64,000 nucleotides of DNA from Janthinobacterium sp. 64 (GCF_002813325.1 NZ_PHUG01000001.1:1488001-1552000), one strand, 5' to 3'. Shown: positions 30,041-39,703, counted from the first letter of the stretch. Program-made: numbers and translations. The notes: generated from the letters alone by a model not told the origin.

Positions 30041-31846
30041 ATGGAGGATTTGCTGCCGTATTTCGAGCGCGAGCTGGTGATGCTGCGGCGACATTGCCGT
30101 GAGTTTGCCGAACGTTATCCGAGAGTCGCCGGAAAACTGCACATGTCCGGCGAGTCTTGCGAAGATCCGCACGTCGAACACCTGATCGAATCGGTGGCCA
30201 TGCTGGCGGCACGCATCTCGAAGCGTCTCGATGACGACTATCCGCAATTTACCGAAGCCTTGTTCGAAGCCCTGTTCCCGCATTATCTGCGGCCCTTTCC
30301 ATCGTGCAGCATCGTGCACCAGCCCGCCCCGGCGGCCGGAGCGGGCAGATTGCACCTGCCGGCCGGCAGTGAAATGGACGCAACGCCCGTGCGCGGCGTG
30401 CGCTGTCGCTTCAAGACGGTCTACGCCCTGACGACAGGCGCATCGGCACTCGACAGCGCGGCTTTTGACGCCATGATCAAGGCGCCGCCAGGCGTACGCC
30501 TGCCTGCATCAGCGACTTCCTCGCTGAACATCGGCATCCGGCATCTCGACGCGGCGCCCGCATCGCTGCGCGTTTTCATCGATGGCGAAGCGTCTTTTTC
30601 CGCCGCATTGCGCGATGCCTTGTTCATGCAGACAGTCTGCGCTTTCGTGTCGATCGACGCGCTGGAATGGATGGCCTTGCCCGCCGTGCCTGTGACGCCC
30701 GTCGGCTTCGCCGACACGGATGCCTTGCTACCTTTCGGTGCGCGTTCGCAGCCCGCCTACCGCGTGCTGAGCGAGTATTTTGCGTATCCGGAAAAATTCA
30801 ATTTCTTTGACATCGATATGGCGGCGCTGAGTGCGGCCCTGCCGCCTGCTTGCCGGCGCTTTACCCTGCATCTGTGCATGGCGGGTTTGCGGCCCGATTC
30901 CGCGACGGCGCGCATGTTGTCCAGCATTTCCAGCGACAACTTGCGGCTGGGCTGCAGTCCGGCGGTCAATCTCTTCCGCCAGGAAGGCGTGCCGATCACC
31001 GTCACCCGGCAGAAAACCGACTACTCCGTGCTGGCCCATGCTACCCATGCGCATGGCTATGAAGTCGTCTCCGTCGATGCGGTGCGTTTGTTGCGCCAAC
31101 GGGGAGGCGAAAGCACGCTGAGCGAATTTCGCCCGCTGTACAGCCTGCGCCATGGCGAAGGCACGGCGCAACAAGGCCATTACTGGGTCATGCGCCACGA
31201 TACGGCATTGGCCATCAAAAGCCCGGGTCACGAAAAGAAAATCACGCTGGTCGATAGCGACTTCAATCCCTTGATCAACGAAAAAGCCAGCTTGTCGCTG
31301 TCGCTGACCTGCAGCAACCGCGATCTTCCGCTGTCGCTCAAGTACGGCCAGCCGCAAGGAGACTTGCAACCGTGCGGCGGCGGACCCGCGCTGCACATGC
31401 TGCGACGCCCCAGCCAGCCGCGCCGCTTTTCGCCGGGTGCGGGCCTGCACTGGCGCCTCATTTCGCACCTGGTGCTGAATCATCACGCGCTGGTCCAGGA
31501 GGGCCTGCCGGCGCTGCGCGAAATGCTGACGCTGTACGACCTGTCCCAATCGGCAAGCTCGCAACGCCAGATCGGCGGCATCGTCGCGCTGGCGCATTCG
31601 CCGACCACGGCATGGCTGCGGCACAAGCGCGGCACCTCGCTGGCGCATGGCGTGGAAGTGCGCATCACGCTGGACGAGGAAGCGTTCGTCGGCAGCGGCA
31701 TGCACTTGTTTGTGCAGGTGATCGATCACTTCCTTGGGCTGTATGTGCAAATCAACAGTTTCATCGAACTGGTGGTGCTGTCAGGGCAAAGCGGAGAGGA
31801 GCTGATCCGATGCAAACCAAGAAGCGGACTGCAGAATCTGGTGTGA
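30041..31846 (+). CDS. tssF: Type VI secretion baseplate subunit TssF
   Basis: A 601-residue baseplate wedge protein (ImpG/VasA family). The N-terminus has MEDLLPYFERELVMLRRHCREFAERYPRVAGKL with HLIESVAMLAARISKRLDDDYPQFTEALF split over the next 40 residues. The C-terminus has the LFVQVIDHFLGLYVQINSF block. It works with TssG in the wedge. It starts 8 bp after AGGAAAAG and overlaps tssG by 37 bp. Confidence 0.96.
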   Translation: MEDLLPYFERELVMLRRHCREFAERYPRVAGKLHMSGESCEDPHVEHLIESVAMLAARISKRLDDDYPQFTEALFEALFPHYLRPFPSCSIVHQPAPAAGAGRLHLPAGSEMDATPVRGVRCRFKTVYALTTGASALDSAAFDAMIKAPPGVRLPASATSSLNIGIRHLDAAPASLRVFIDGEASFSAALRDALFMQTVCAFVSIDALEWMALPAVPVTPVGFADTDALLPFGARSQPAYRVLSEYFAYPEKFNFFDIDMAALSAALPPACRRFTLHLCMAGLRPDSATARMLSSISSDNLRLGCSPAVNLFRQEGVPITVTRQKTDYSVLAHATHAHGYEVVSVDAVRLLRQRGGESTLSEFRPLYSLRHGEGTAQQGHYWVMRHDTALAIKSPGHEKKITLVDSDFNPLINEKASLSLSLTCSNRDLPLSLKYGQPQGDLQPCGGGPALHMLRRPSQPRRFSPGAGLHWRLISHLVLNHHALVQEGLPALREMLTLYDLSQSASSQRQIGGIVALAHSPTTAWLRHKRGTSLAHGVEVRITLDEEAFVGSGMHLFVQVIDHFLGLYVQINSFIELVVLSGQSGEELIRCKPRSGLQNLV

Positions 31847-32835
31847 TGCACGACTTGCTGGCCGAGCCCTACCGCTACCAGTTCATCCAGGCGGTGCGTA
31901 TTCTGCTGTGCTGGCTACGTCGGCAGAACGTGTCCCATGCGCAAGCCTTCGGCCAGGTATTGCGCTTCAAGAACAGCTTGTCCTTGAGTTTTCCCGCCAG
32001 TGAAATCGAACAGCTCTCGCTGGCCGACAATGAACAGCTGACCCTGACGCCGACTTTCATGCGTTTTCTGGGCGTCGGCGGCACTTTGCCCTTGCACCAC
32101 TCGGACCGCATCGCCGCCTACCGCTTGTCGAGCAAGGATGCCGGCGTCTCGGCCTTTCTCGATATCTTTTCGCACCGCATGCTCACGCTGTATTACCAGG
32201 CGTGGGAAAAGTATCGGCTGGAATCGACGCTGCAGACCCAGGCAACAGACGCACAATTGCCTTTGCTGCTGGCACTGGCCGGCGTGCGGCGCACTGCACT
32301 GCCGCCGAGGGCCGAACCGGATGCCGTGACGCAGGACGTCGCGGCCTGGTACGCGGGTCTGCTGCGCTGCCGCCCCGTCTCCGCGCAAGCGATTGGCCCC
32401 GTGCTGGCCGAATACTGCGGCGTCCCCGTCACCGTGCAACAATTTGTCGGCGGCTGGGACTATCTGGAAAAAAACCGGCGCAGCCTGCTAGGCGGCGTCA
32501 ACTTTACCCTGGCGCGCGGCGCAACGCTGGGCCTGCGGCTGTGGCGCCACGACATGCGCCTCTGCCTGCATATCGGGCCGCTCGATCCCGCTGGCCTGCA
32601 ACGTTTCCTGCCGCGCAGCGCAGGTGCGGCGGCCCTGGCAAAGATGCTGGCGCTGTTTGGCGTGCAGGACTTGCAATATGAAGTGCGGCTGATACTGAGT
32701 CCGCCATGCATTACGCCCCTGCTCCTGAGCGCCAACCCGTCAGAAAGACAGCGCCTTGGCTGGACGACGTTCTTGCAAACCGCACAAGGCAAGGCAGGCG
32801 GCGCCGAAGTGCCTTATCTGCTGCCACTGGCTTGA
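31810..32835 (+). CDS. tssG: Type VI secretion baseplate subunit TssG
   Basis: A 341-residue baseplate wedge protein (ImpH/VasB family). Recognisable features are LLAEPYRYQFIQAVRILLCW, LRFKNSLSLSFPASEIEQL, FLGVGGTLPLHHSD and LARGATLGLRLWRHDMRL. The ATG at 31810 lies inside the end of tssF with GGAG upstream, which indicates translational coupling. PAAR follows after 29 bp. Confidence 0.95.
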   Translation: MQTKKRTAESGVMHDLLAEPYRYQFIQAVRILLCWLRRQNVSHAQAFGQVLRFKNSLSLSFPASEIEQLSLADNEQLTLTPTFMRFLGVGGTLPLHHSDRIAAYRLSSKDAGVSAFLDIFSHRMLTLYYQAWEKYRLESTLQTQATDAQLPLLLALAGVRRTALPPRAEPDAVTQDVAAWYAGLLRCRPVSAQAIGPVLAEYCGVPVTVQQFVGGWDYLEKNRRSLLGGVNFTLARGATLGLRLWRHDMRLCLHIGPLDPAGLQRFLPRSAGAAALAKMLALFGVQDLQYEVRLILSPPCITPLLLSANPSERQRLGWTTFLQTAQGKAGGAEVPYLLPLA

Positions 32836-32864
32836 GCAATTCTTCCCTGGAAAGCGAGGCAAAC

Positions 32865-33119
32865 ATGAAACATGCGGGACGCGGCGTCATCCGGCTTGGA
32901 GACGCAACCGATCACGGCGGCAAGGTCACCAGCGCATCGTCCGGCACTACCGTGATGGGGAAGACGGCGGCGCTGGCCGATGACACCACCTTCTGCCCCA
33001 AGTGCAAGGGCAGCTTTCCCATCACGCCGGACGGCGCCGGCGCAAAACACAGCGGCAAGGCCTACGCCTATGACGGCGATGCCACCGCCTGCGGCGCCCA
33101 CCTGATCACATCGCTATAA
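32865..33119 (+). CDS. PAAR-domain protein (T6SS spike tip)
   Basis: An 84-residue protein that caps the VgrG spike. It shows the PAAR-like beta pattern (GVIRLGDATDHGGKVTSASS, then VMGKTAALADDTTFCPKCKG) with zinc-ligand His and Cys candidates, and ends GDATACGAHLITSL. It is a bare PAAR with no effector extension. It lies 12 bp before vgrG. Confidence 0.93.
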   Translation: MKHAGRGVIRLGDATDHGGKVTSASSGTTVMGKTAALADDTTFCPKCKGSFPITPDGAGAKHSGKAYAYDGDATACGAHLITSL

Positions 33120-33131
33120 CGGAGGCAGGCC

Positions 33132-35729
33132 ATGCATGCAAGCACCCAGGCGGCACTCTCGGCCTTCGACCTCGCCGCACAAGAGCGGCGCCTGCTGAAG
33201 ATCGAGTTCCCCCATGAAGATGGGCCAGCCGGCGCCATCCTGCTGGTCAATTCGCTCACCGCCAGGGAAGAGGTATCGCGCGACTTCCATTTCGAAGCCG
33301 AATTGCTGTCCGATGACGCGCATATTGCGCTCAAGGCCATGATGGGCCGCATGGTGAGCATTTCCATGCTGCGCGACGATGGCACGCTGCGCTACTTTAA
33401 CGGCTATGTGGGCGAGTTTTGCCTGCTGCGCGCCGATGGCGGCTTTGCGTGGTACCGCATGGTGCTGCAACCGTGGCTGGCCTTCGCCCGGCTGCGCCAG
33501 GACAATGTGTCGTTTCATGGCCAAAGCGTGATGCAGCTGACCGAAACAACGTTTGCGCACTACGGGCAGCGCGACTGGAAAACCAGCATCCATGGCGACG
33601 ACCCGCAAATCACCTGCGCCAATCAGCACAATGAAACCGACTACAACCACCTGCACCGGCGCTGGGAGGCGCTGGGCTGGCATTACTGGTACGAACACCG
33701 CGCCGATGGCCATACGCTGTGGCTCGCAGACAACAGCACCCTGGCGGACATGGTCGCCACGGCATCCGGCGACGGCGCCATGCGTTTCCACTCCGAGTCG
33801 GGTTCCATGGAAGACGATGGCCTGCAACAGTGGCAAGCCGTGCGCCGGATCGGCTCCGGGCAGCTGACCTTGGCCAGTTTCGACTATAAAAATCCGCAGC
33901 CACGCCTTGCCAGCGGCTACTCCCTGAATCGCCAGGGCGATGTATTTGCCCACGAACTGTACGAAAACACGGGCGCCTATGGCTACAAGAATGTCGATGA
34001 GGGGAAAGCTCTGGCGCAGCGCCGCATGGAAGAAAGCGACCATCTGCGCCAGTATTTCGAGGCGGCCGGCAATCACCGTGGCGCACAGCCTGGCCTTTGC
34101 TTCCGGCTCGATGGGCATTTCAGCGCCGAGGAAAAACGCTATCAGCCTGGCGAGGAGCGCCCTGACAGTATTGCCGAACGCGAGTACCTGATCCTGTCAG
34201 TCGAGCATAGCGCCAGCAATAATTATCAGGTCGGCCCGAACGCACCTTCCCACTATGTCAACAATATGCTGTGCGTACGCAGGGATATCCGCTGGCGCCC
34301 GGGCCGCAGCTACAACAGCACGCCATGCATCGTTGCCGGCGTGCAGACGGCGCTGGTGGTCGGGCCGGCCGGGGAGGAAATCCATACCGATGCCCTGGGA
34401 CGCATCCGCCTGCAATTTCACTGGGACCGCCTGGGGACATTCGATGAGCGCAGCTCGCCATGGATACGAGTCATGATGCCGATGGCAGGCCCGCAAATGG
34501 GACAGATCGCCTTGCCCCGTGTAGGCCAGGAAGTCGTCGTGCAATTCCAGGACGGCAATATCGACCATCCCATCGTCATCGGCGTGGTCTACAACAGCGC
34601 CAATCCGCCGCCATGGCAATTGCCGCAGCAGCGTGCCCTGTCCGGCTTGCGCAGCCGCGAACTGGGCGCCCGCAGCGCCAACCATCTCGTGCTCGACGAT
34701 ACCAAGGGGGCGATCCAGGCACAGTTGCGCAGCGAGCACCAGGATAGCCGGCTTTCGTTGGGCAACATCACCCGCATCGACGACCATGCAGGCCGCAAGG
34801 AAGCGCGCGGTGTGGGCTTTGAATTGGCCAGCAATGCCTGGGGCGCCCTGCGCGCAGCCAAGGGCATGCTGATCACCACCGAAACGCCTGCAGGCGGTGG
34901 CTCCGTCAAGCAACTCGACGAAACACAGGCCCGCCTGGCGCAGGCACGCCAACTGCAGCAAGGCTTGGCCGGCATGGCCGTCGACGCGGGTGCGCAAGAC
35001 AGCGCCGCACAACAGGGCGCCGTGGCCGCTTCCATCCAGCGGCAAAACACTGCCATCAAGGGCGCCGGCGGCGATTTCCCGGAACTGTCCGAAGCGCATC
35101 TGCTGCTGGCCAGTCCGGCAGGCATCGAGCTGAGCACTGCCCAGTCCATCCACCTGGCCGCCAGCGAGCATGTGGCGCTCAGCAGCAGCAAGCATATTTC
35201 ACTCGCCAGCGGCGACAGCATGTTTGCCAGCATTGCCAAAACCTTCAGCCTGTTCGTGCACAAGGCCGGCATGAAACTGATCGCCGCCAGCGGCAAGGTG
35301 TCCATCGAGGCCCACAGCGACGAGGTAGAAATCCTCGCCCGGAAAGTGCTGTCGCTGATCAGCGAAGCGGACTGGGTCAACATCAAGGGCAAGAAAGGCA
35401 TACGCCTGCACGGCGCCAACCACATGCTGGAAATCAGCGACAAGGTGCAGTTCTTCACCTCATCCCCCGTACTCTTCAACGGCAACCTGGAAACCCTGGC
35501 GCCGAAGAGCGTGTCGCAGGAATTTAATGAGAGGCCAGTAGCGCGTTTTGATCAGGCCGTCCGCTTGCTGGATGTGGACGGAAAACCTGCACCCGATATC
35601 GCCTTTGAACTCATACGTGACGACGGCAACATTATTAGCGAAAAAAGCGGTGCTGACGGGCTGACGCCATTACAAAAAGGAGATGGCATGGACAGCTATA
35701 CGATACGTTACAAGGGAGAACTGCCATGA
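33132..35729 (+). CDS. vgrG: VgrG spike protein with C-terminal extension
   Basis: An 865-residue trimeric T6SS spike. The gp27-like region covers about 15-390, the gp5 OB fold is around 415-490 (DALGRIRLQFHWDR), and DUF2345 is at about 600-760 (GIELSTAQSIHLAASEHVAL). The last 65-70 residues (from RPVARFDQAVRLLDVDGKPA) look like a transthyretin-like extension, a module known to recruit lipase effectors in other systems. The gene overlaps the effector gene by four bases (ATGA). Confidence 0.95.
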   Translation: MHASTQAALSAFDLAAQERRLLKIEFPHEDGPAGAILLVNSLTAREEVSRDFHFEAELLSDDAHIALKAMMGRMVSISMLRDDGTLRYFNGYVGEFCLLRADGGFAWYRMVLQPWLAFARLRQDNVSFHGQSVMQLTETTFAHYGQRDWKTSIHGDDPQITCANQHNETDYNHLHRRWEALGWHYWYEHRADGHTLWLADNSTLADMVATASGDGAMRFHSESGSMEDDGLQQWQAVRRIGSGQLTLASFDYKNPQPRLASGYSLNRQGDVFAHELYENTGAYGYKNVDEGKALAQRRMEESDHLRQYFEAAGNHRGAQPGLCFRLDGHFSAEEKRYQPGEERPDSIAEREYLILSVEHSASNNYQVGPNAPSHYVNNMLCVRRDIRWRPGRSYNSTPCIVAGVQTALVVGPAGEEIHTDALGRIRLQFHWDRLGTFDERSSPWIRVMMPMAGPQMGQIALPRVGQEVVVQFQDGNIDHPIVIGVVYNSANPPPWQLPQQRALSGLRSRELGARSANHLVLDDTKGAIQAQLRSEHQDSRLSLGNITRIDDHAGRKEARGVGFELASNAWGALRAAKGMLITTETPAGGGSVKQLDETQARLAQARQLQQGLAGMAVDAGAQDSAAQQGAVAASIQRQNTAIKGAGGDFPELSEAHLLLASPAGIELSTAQSIHLAASEHVALSSSKHISLASGDSMFASIAKTFSLFVHKAGMKLIAASGKVSIEAHSDEVEILARKVLSLISEADWVNIKGKKGIRLHGANHMLEISDKVQFFTSSPVLFNGNLETLAPKSVSQEFNERPVARFDQAVRLLDVDGKPAPDIAFELIRDDGNIISEKSGADGLTPLQKGDGMDSYTIRYKGELP

Positions 35730-38420
35730 GTGATGATAACGACTTGAATGAACACGGCAATCACCAAGGCGAGTTTCGGCAGACTGTTGGTGGGTGGGCT
35801 GAATACACGGTTCATATGACGGAAATAGAAGATACGATTCGTCATGACGTCACGATTCCACCCAGAAAAATCATACCGATTATATTTTTACCCGGCGTTA
35901 TGGGTAGCAATTTAAGAATGACAAAACAACGTCAAGACGATCTGAAGCGACCGGATAACAGATCATGGAGACCAGATGACATGGTCGACAAATCTGGTAA
36001 TTTGGCGGTTGCAACCGGTAGTGGTTTAGGTGGTTGGTTTAAGGGAGCATCCCCCAGAGATCGACAATTGGTCTTTGATCCAAATGAAACTGAAGTTGAG
36101 TACTATCAATATTCTATCGAAAATGAGCGCTTCTTCCCTGGTGGAGACGTAACCAAAGGATCTGACGCCCGTCATAACAACGTCCCTGACGATTTTCTTG
36201 GTGTTCCTCCATTGATTTCTATTAGTCCTAAAAAAAATTCTCAGGTAGATGCAATTCAGAAACCTGGTGTAGCGGGAAAATTCATTCCCCGTGAAATACG
36301 TGAAACGCCAGCACATATTGCACGGTGGCGTGGATGGAGTGAAGTTCTTTTCGCCGGCGCGTATGGCGAAATGCTTCAAAAAACAGAATTTTTCATGAAC
36401 AATATAACAAAAAAAGGGCAAGTTTTACCTCACTGGAAAATTGACCCGTCCGATCAATTCACTGGCAGATATTCATATGGCCAACAAGCCTATCCGTCTG
36501 TGGCCAAGCTTCTTATAAAAGATCCAAAAGAATTTGGTGGCTCCTCCGGAATACCAATTAACAATTCTGACATGGTCAAGATTTCTCCATGCTGGTATCC
36601 GGTCCATGCATTGGGATACAACTTTTTACAGAGCAATGCCATTACCGCTATTACTATTGCCAAACGCATACGCGGCATAGTAATAGGCTATCAGAAATGC
36701 GGCTTCAAATGCAGTGAGGTCATTCTCGTCACACATAGCATGGGAGGTCTGCTCGCCCGAGCCTTAATGCATCCGAGATATGGAAATATGCTTAATGATA
36801 AAAGTGTAAAAATACTTGGAATATATCATAATGTGATGCCTACCTTAGGGGCTGCCAGTGCATACAAACGCATGCGTTTCGGCTTTAAGGAAAAGAGTGG
36901 CCCAATTAATACTCTCGAAGCCAAAATTTTTGGCATTGATGGCCAACACGCCACCGCAATTCTCGCAAATGCACCTGCACCATTAGAAATGTTGCCAAGC
37001 ATGGCATATGGTCAAGAATGGATCAAGGTTGTTGATGCAACAGATAAATTACTTTGGAGCTGGCCACGAGGTAAGGATAGTGCGCTAGAAAGTATCTACT
37101 TACAACCTGCGAATGCTTGGTGGAGGATGATAAATCCTTCCTGGGTGAACCCTGCAAATATTCCGCCAAAAAAAGGGGGCGGCATCAACAATGTCATGCG
37201 ACGATTGAAAGATGCATCAGAATTATTAAAAGAAATAGAAAAAATATTTCATCCAAATACATATGCAAGCTATTGTGCCTCAAAAGAATTCTTAAGCTAT
37301 GGAGAAATCACTTTCAAAGTTACCGAGGGTTTGGAAATTAAAAACTCATCCGACTCGGAAAAAATTATACCATCACCAAATAAGTGGCAGCTATTGACTG
37401 ACGATGCAAAAGGCAACCTTACTGTACAAGCTGGAACACGTGTTTTGAAACTAAAATTACAACCACCAAATTCTACTGGCGATGAAACTGTCCCATCGGA
37501 TCGCTCAGCAAAACACATACCTGGGGAAAAATTTTCCCATGGCGCCAAATCTGAAAATGGATATGAACATCAAAATAGCTACTCTCATCCACATGTCCTG
37601 GCATCTATGCTCTATTCAATTGTGCAAATTGCCAAAAAAGCAGAATGGGAATGAACATGTTAAATTATAAAAAAATTCTCATTATTGCGATAATTGCACT
37701 ACCGTCAAGGATAATGGCAAATGAAACAATTTTAAGTAAAAAACATGAGGAAAATAAAATGCATACAAACACAATACCAATAAAAAAAATAGAAAATTTA
37801 TTTCAAAAAACAAAAAAACTTTGCTTTGGAAGATATTTATTAAATCTACCAAACGAGGCAGAGTTAATAATCGGAAATTCTGAAGTTGAACTATTTAAAG
37901 GAGGACCTGAATCTCTAAAACATCAAGCAGAAATTGACTTAAAAAAAATACGATCTTTAAATATTTCCCCTGAAATTATTTATAATGGAAATGGACCAAT
38001 AGAAAACAGTTGGCAACTTCGATATTACAATAGCAGATCAGCCAAAGAAGACAATTTCATAATTTATCGAACCTTAGTTAACAAAGGGAATTTCATATTT
38101 GCCATAGGCGACGCAGTAGATAATGGTGACACCGAAAGAGCAACAGCGGAAAGACAATTCCTTCAAGCAAAAAATCTGCGTTTGCGTGCTACTGAAGAAA
38201 TTCCGGTCACGCCTGGCCTTTGCGTAGAGCATGGATTCATAAGTGAAAATCAGTATAAATATCAAGAAATAGACGACGTAGGTATTTTTTTACCCAGCTT
38301 GCCAGATGTTACTTTCTCCATCAGTTCAAATAAGGATGCATACGGTGACTACCCGCCGACAGAATTTGAATCAAGGTTGCGTGGAGAACTATCACTACTC
38401 AGTCGCATACAAGACGCAAA
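35560..38420. other. AT-rich effector/immunity cassette
   Basis: Base composition falls from the usual GC-rich level near the end of vgrG and becomes strongly AT-rich through the lipase gene and the first two thirds of the immunity gene. It returns abruptly to GC-rich at about 38,400-38,440, inside the immunity gene. The boundaries coincide with conserved ends of vgrG and of the immunity family, as expected for homologous exchange of T6SS cargo. The limits are estimated by eye. Confidence 0.75.
35726..37654 (+). CDS. Predicted T6SS lipase effector (LCAT/PGAP1-like alpha/beta hydrolase)
   Basis: A 642-residue probable antibacterial phospholipase delivered by the upstream VgrG. An oxyanion-type segment IIFLPGVMGSNLR lies at about 50-62. 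The nucleophile elbow THSMGG holds Ser-338. TGDETVP supplies a likely Asp-586, and SYSHPHV a His-621 or His-623, the pattern of LCAT-like lipases. There is no signal peptide. Start overlaps the vgrG stop, and the stop overlaps the immunity gene start. It belongs to the broad Tle group, but the subfamily is not certain. The gene is AT-rich, unlike its neighbours. Confidence 0.85.
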   Translation: MSDDNDLNEHGNHQGEFRQTVGGWAEYTVHMTEIEDTIRHDVTIPPRKIIPIIFLPGVMGSNLRMTKQRQDDLKRPDNRSWRPDDMVDKSGNLAVATGSGLGGWFKGASPRDRQLVFDPNETEVEYYQYSIENERFFPGGDVTKGSDARHNNVPDDFLGVPPLISISPKKNSQVDAIQKPGVAGKFIPREIRETPAHIARWRGWSEVLFAGAYGEMLQKTEFFMNNITKKGQVLPHWKIDPSDQFTGRYSYGQQAYPSVAKLLIKDPKEFGGSSGIPINNSDMVKISPCWYPVHALGYNFLQSNAITAITIAKRIRGIVIGYQKCGFKCSEVILVTHSMGGLLARALMHPRYGNMLNDKSVKILGIYHNVMPTLGAASAYKRMRFGFKEKSGPINTLEAKIFGIDGQHATAILANAPAPLEMLPSMAYGQEWIKVVDATDKLLWSWPRGKDSALESIYLQPANAWWRMINPSWVNPANIPPKKGGGINNVMRRLKDASELLKEIEKIFHPNTYASYCASKEFLSYGEITFKVTEGLEIKNSSDSEKIIPSPNKWQLLTDDAKGNLTVQAGTRVLKLKLQPPNSTGDETVPSDRSAKHIPGEKFSHGAKSENGYEHQNSYSHPHVLASMLYSIVQIAKKAEWE

Positions 38421-38772
38421 AAAAATGCAAGGCAATCACTATCCCAAGCGCACCTTGCTGCGCGAGGGCAAACGCAACGTCCAGCACTGGAAAGGCGAGG
38501 AATCGTTGATACGGCGTACCGATGGCGTCCATGATTTTGAATGGGCATTTGTAGGCAAACCGAAAGACATCGCGAATCCATCTGTGCTGGAGGCGCATAT
38601 GTACACCAAAGTCGCCCACAACATGGTCGGCGCCGCCGAAGCCGCGTCGCTGACGGACGAAGAGGCCATCGCCTTGTGGGACAAGCTGCTGTCCGGCTTG
38701 AAGTTCCGGGTGAAAGTGCCGGGTGCGCCGCCGGGCTCGTACTACATCGATCCGGACAAGCCGGTGCAGTGA
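37651..38772 (+). CDS. Tli4-like periplasmic immunity protein
   Basis: A 373-residue exported protein that probably neutralises the adjacent lipase in the periplasm. It has a signal peptide (NYKKILIIAIIALPSRIMA) and the family motif LCFGRYLLNLP, then a C-terminal domain (GKRNVQHWKGEES, LLSGLKFRVKVPGAPPGSYY) typical of Tli4-type proteins. The ATG at 37651 overlaps the effector stop; ATGs at 37645 and 37657 are also in frame. Codon and base use switch from very AT-rich to GC-rich at about residue 255, which suggests a recombinant gene. Confidence 0.83.
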   Translation: MNMLNYKKILIIAIIALPSRIMANETILSKKHEENKMHTNTIPIKKIENLFQKTKKLCFGRYLLNLPNEAELIIGNSEVELFKGGPESLKHQAEIDLKKIRSLNISPEIIYNGNGPIENSWQLRYYNSRSAKEDNFIIYRTLVNKGNFIFAIGDAVDNGDTERATAERQFLQAKNLRLRATEEIPVTPGLCVEHGFISENQYKYQEIDDVGIFLPSLPDVTFSISSNKDAYGDYPPTEFESRLRGELSLLSRIQDAKKMQGNHYPKRTLLREGKRNVQHWKGEESLIRRTDGVHDFEWAFVGKPKDIANPSVLEAHMYTKVAHNMVGAAEAASLTDEEAIALWDKLLSGLKFRVKVPGAPPGSYYIDPDKPVQ

Positions 38773-38844
38773 CGGCTGGATAAGCTCAGGCTGGCGCCAT
38801 GCCAGCCATTGCGCTAGCATGCTCCTTTTGCCTGGAAAGCCTCC

Positions 38845-39324
38845 ATGCCCATCACCCTGCGCCCCGCCCTGCTCCTTGACATCGACGCCCTGTGGGCCCT
38901 GCGCACGGTGGCCGTGCGCGTCGGTTGCGCAACGCATTATGCGCCGGAGCAAATTACTGTGTGGACGGCCTCGCCTGTACCGCCAGCGTATGCCGCCATG
39001 CTGGCTGCCGGTGGCGGCATCGTGGCGATGCAGGACGAGGCCATTGCCGGCTACGCCATGCTGGATATAGATAAACACGAAGTCGATGCCGTGTTCGTCG
39101 ATCCGGCCCGTGCGGGCCTGGGCATCGGCAAGCGGCTGCTGGCGGCGCTGGAGCAGCTGGCACGCGGGCGCAGCATTGCTCGCCTGCACCTGTCCGCGTC
39201 GCTCAATGCCGTGCCGTTTTACGCGGCGGCCGGCTTTACGGCCTTGCGCGAGGAAACGTATGCGCATCCCAGCGGCATCAGCCTGGCCAGCGTAGCGATG
39301 GAAAAGGTGCTGGCGGCCGCCTGA
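38845..39324 (+). CDS. GNAT family N-acetyltransferase
   Basis: A 159-residue acetyl-CoA-dependent transferase. The acetyl-CoA binding loop is RAGLGIGKRLLAALEQLA near residue 95. Strand and helix order is typical, ending with VPFYAAAGFTAL. The substrate cannot be predicted. It follows the immunity gene by 72 bp and has resident GC-rich composition. Confidence 0.9.
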   Translation: MPITLRPALLLDIDALWALRTVAVRVGCATHYAPEQITVWTASPVPPAYAAMLAAGGGIVAMQDEAIAGYAMLDIDKHEVDAVFVDPARAGLGIGKRLLAALEQLARGRSIARLHLSASLNAVPFYAAAGFTALREETYAHPSGISLASVAMEKVLAAA

Positions 39325-39328
39325 GCCG

Positions 39329-39511
39329 TCAATCGTCTGTCGCAGCAGCTTCGGACTCGGCCAGGCATTGCTGCAGTTTCGCGATCAGGGCGCGCACTTC
39401 ATCGTCGCCCAGGTCCAGCGGGTCGCCCTGCGCGCCGACGGCGATCAGGCAGATGGCCGAGCCGTCGTACCAGGCATCGAGGCGTTCTTCCTGATTATTC
39501 ATATTATTCAT
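39329..39511 (-). CDS. Small hypothetical acidic protein
   Basis: A 60-residue acidic protein starting MNNMNNQEERLDAWYDGSAI and ending with a Glu/Ala/Asp tail. It has one beta-rich stretch (ICLIAVGAQGDPLDLG) and a helix (VRALIAKLQQCLAESE). I do not recognise a family. It is convergent with the GNAT gene, and a GAGAGGAAA ribosome site lies somewhat far upstream. Confidence 0.6.
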   Translation of the reverse strand: MNNMNNQEERLDAWYDGSAICLIAVGAQGDPLDLGDDEVRALIAKLQQCLAESEAAATDD

Positions 39512-39703
39512 ATAGTCTGGTTTCCTCTCGCAGGTCGGCAAGCAGGTCGGCAGGCGCCGCGACGCTGGCGCTGCTGCGCCGGCAACTGGGTCACCTGTTT
39601 GATTTTTTCAGGATGCACGGTTTTCCCCTACCCCGTCCCAGACCCGTAACTCCGGCCCGCACCAGCCCGTCACCATGTGATGGTTTGCGTGGTTTGCAGC
39701 ATC

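Noticed and set aside
39512..39703. Remnant toxin gene belonging to the Imm1-like gene
   Set aside because: No frame in this 192-bp gap has toxin motifs; only a short 12-bp tandem repeat near 39530-39555 is visible.
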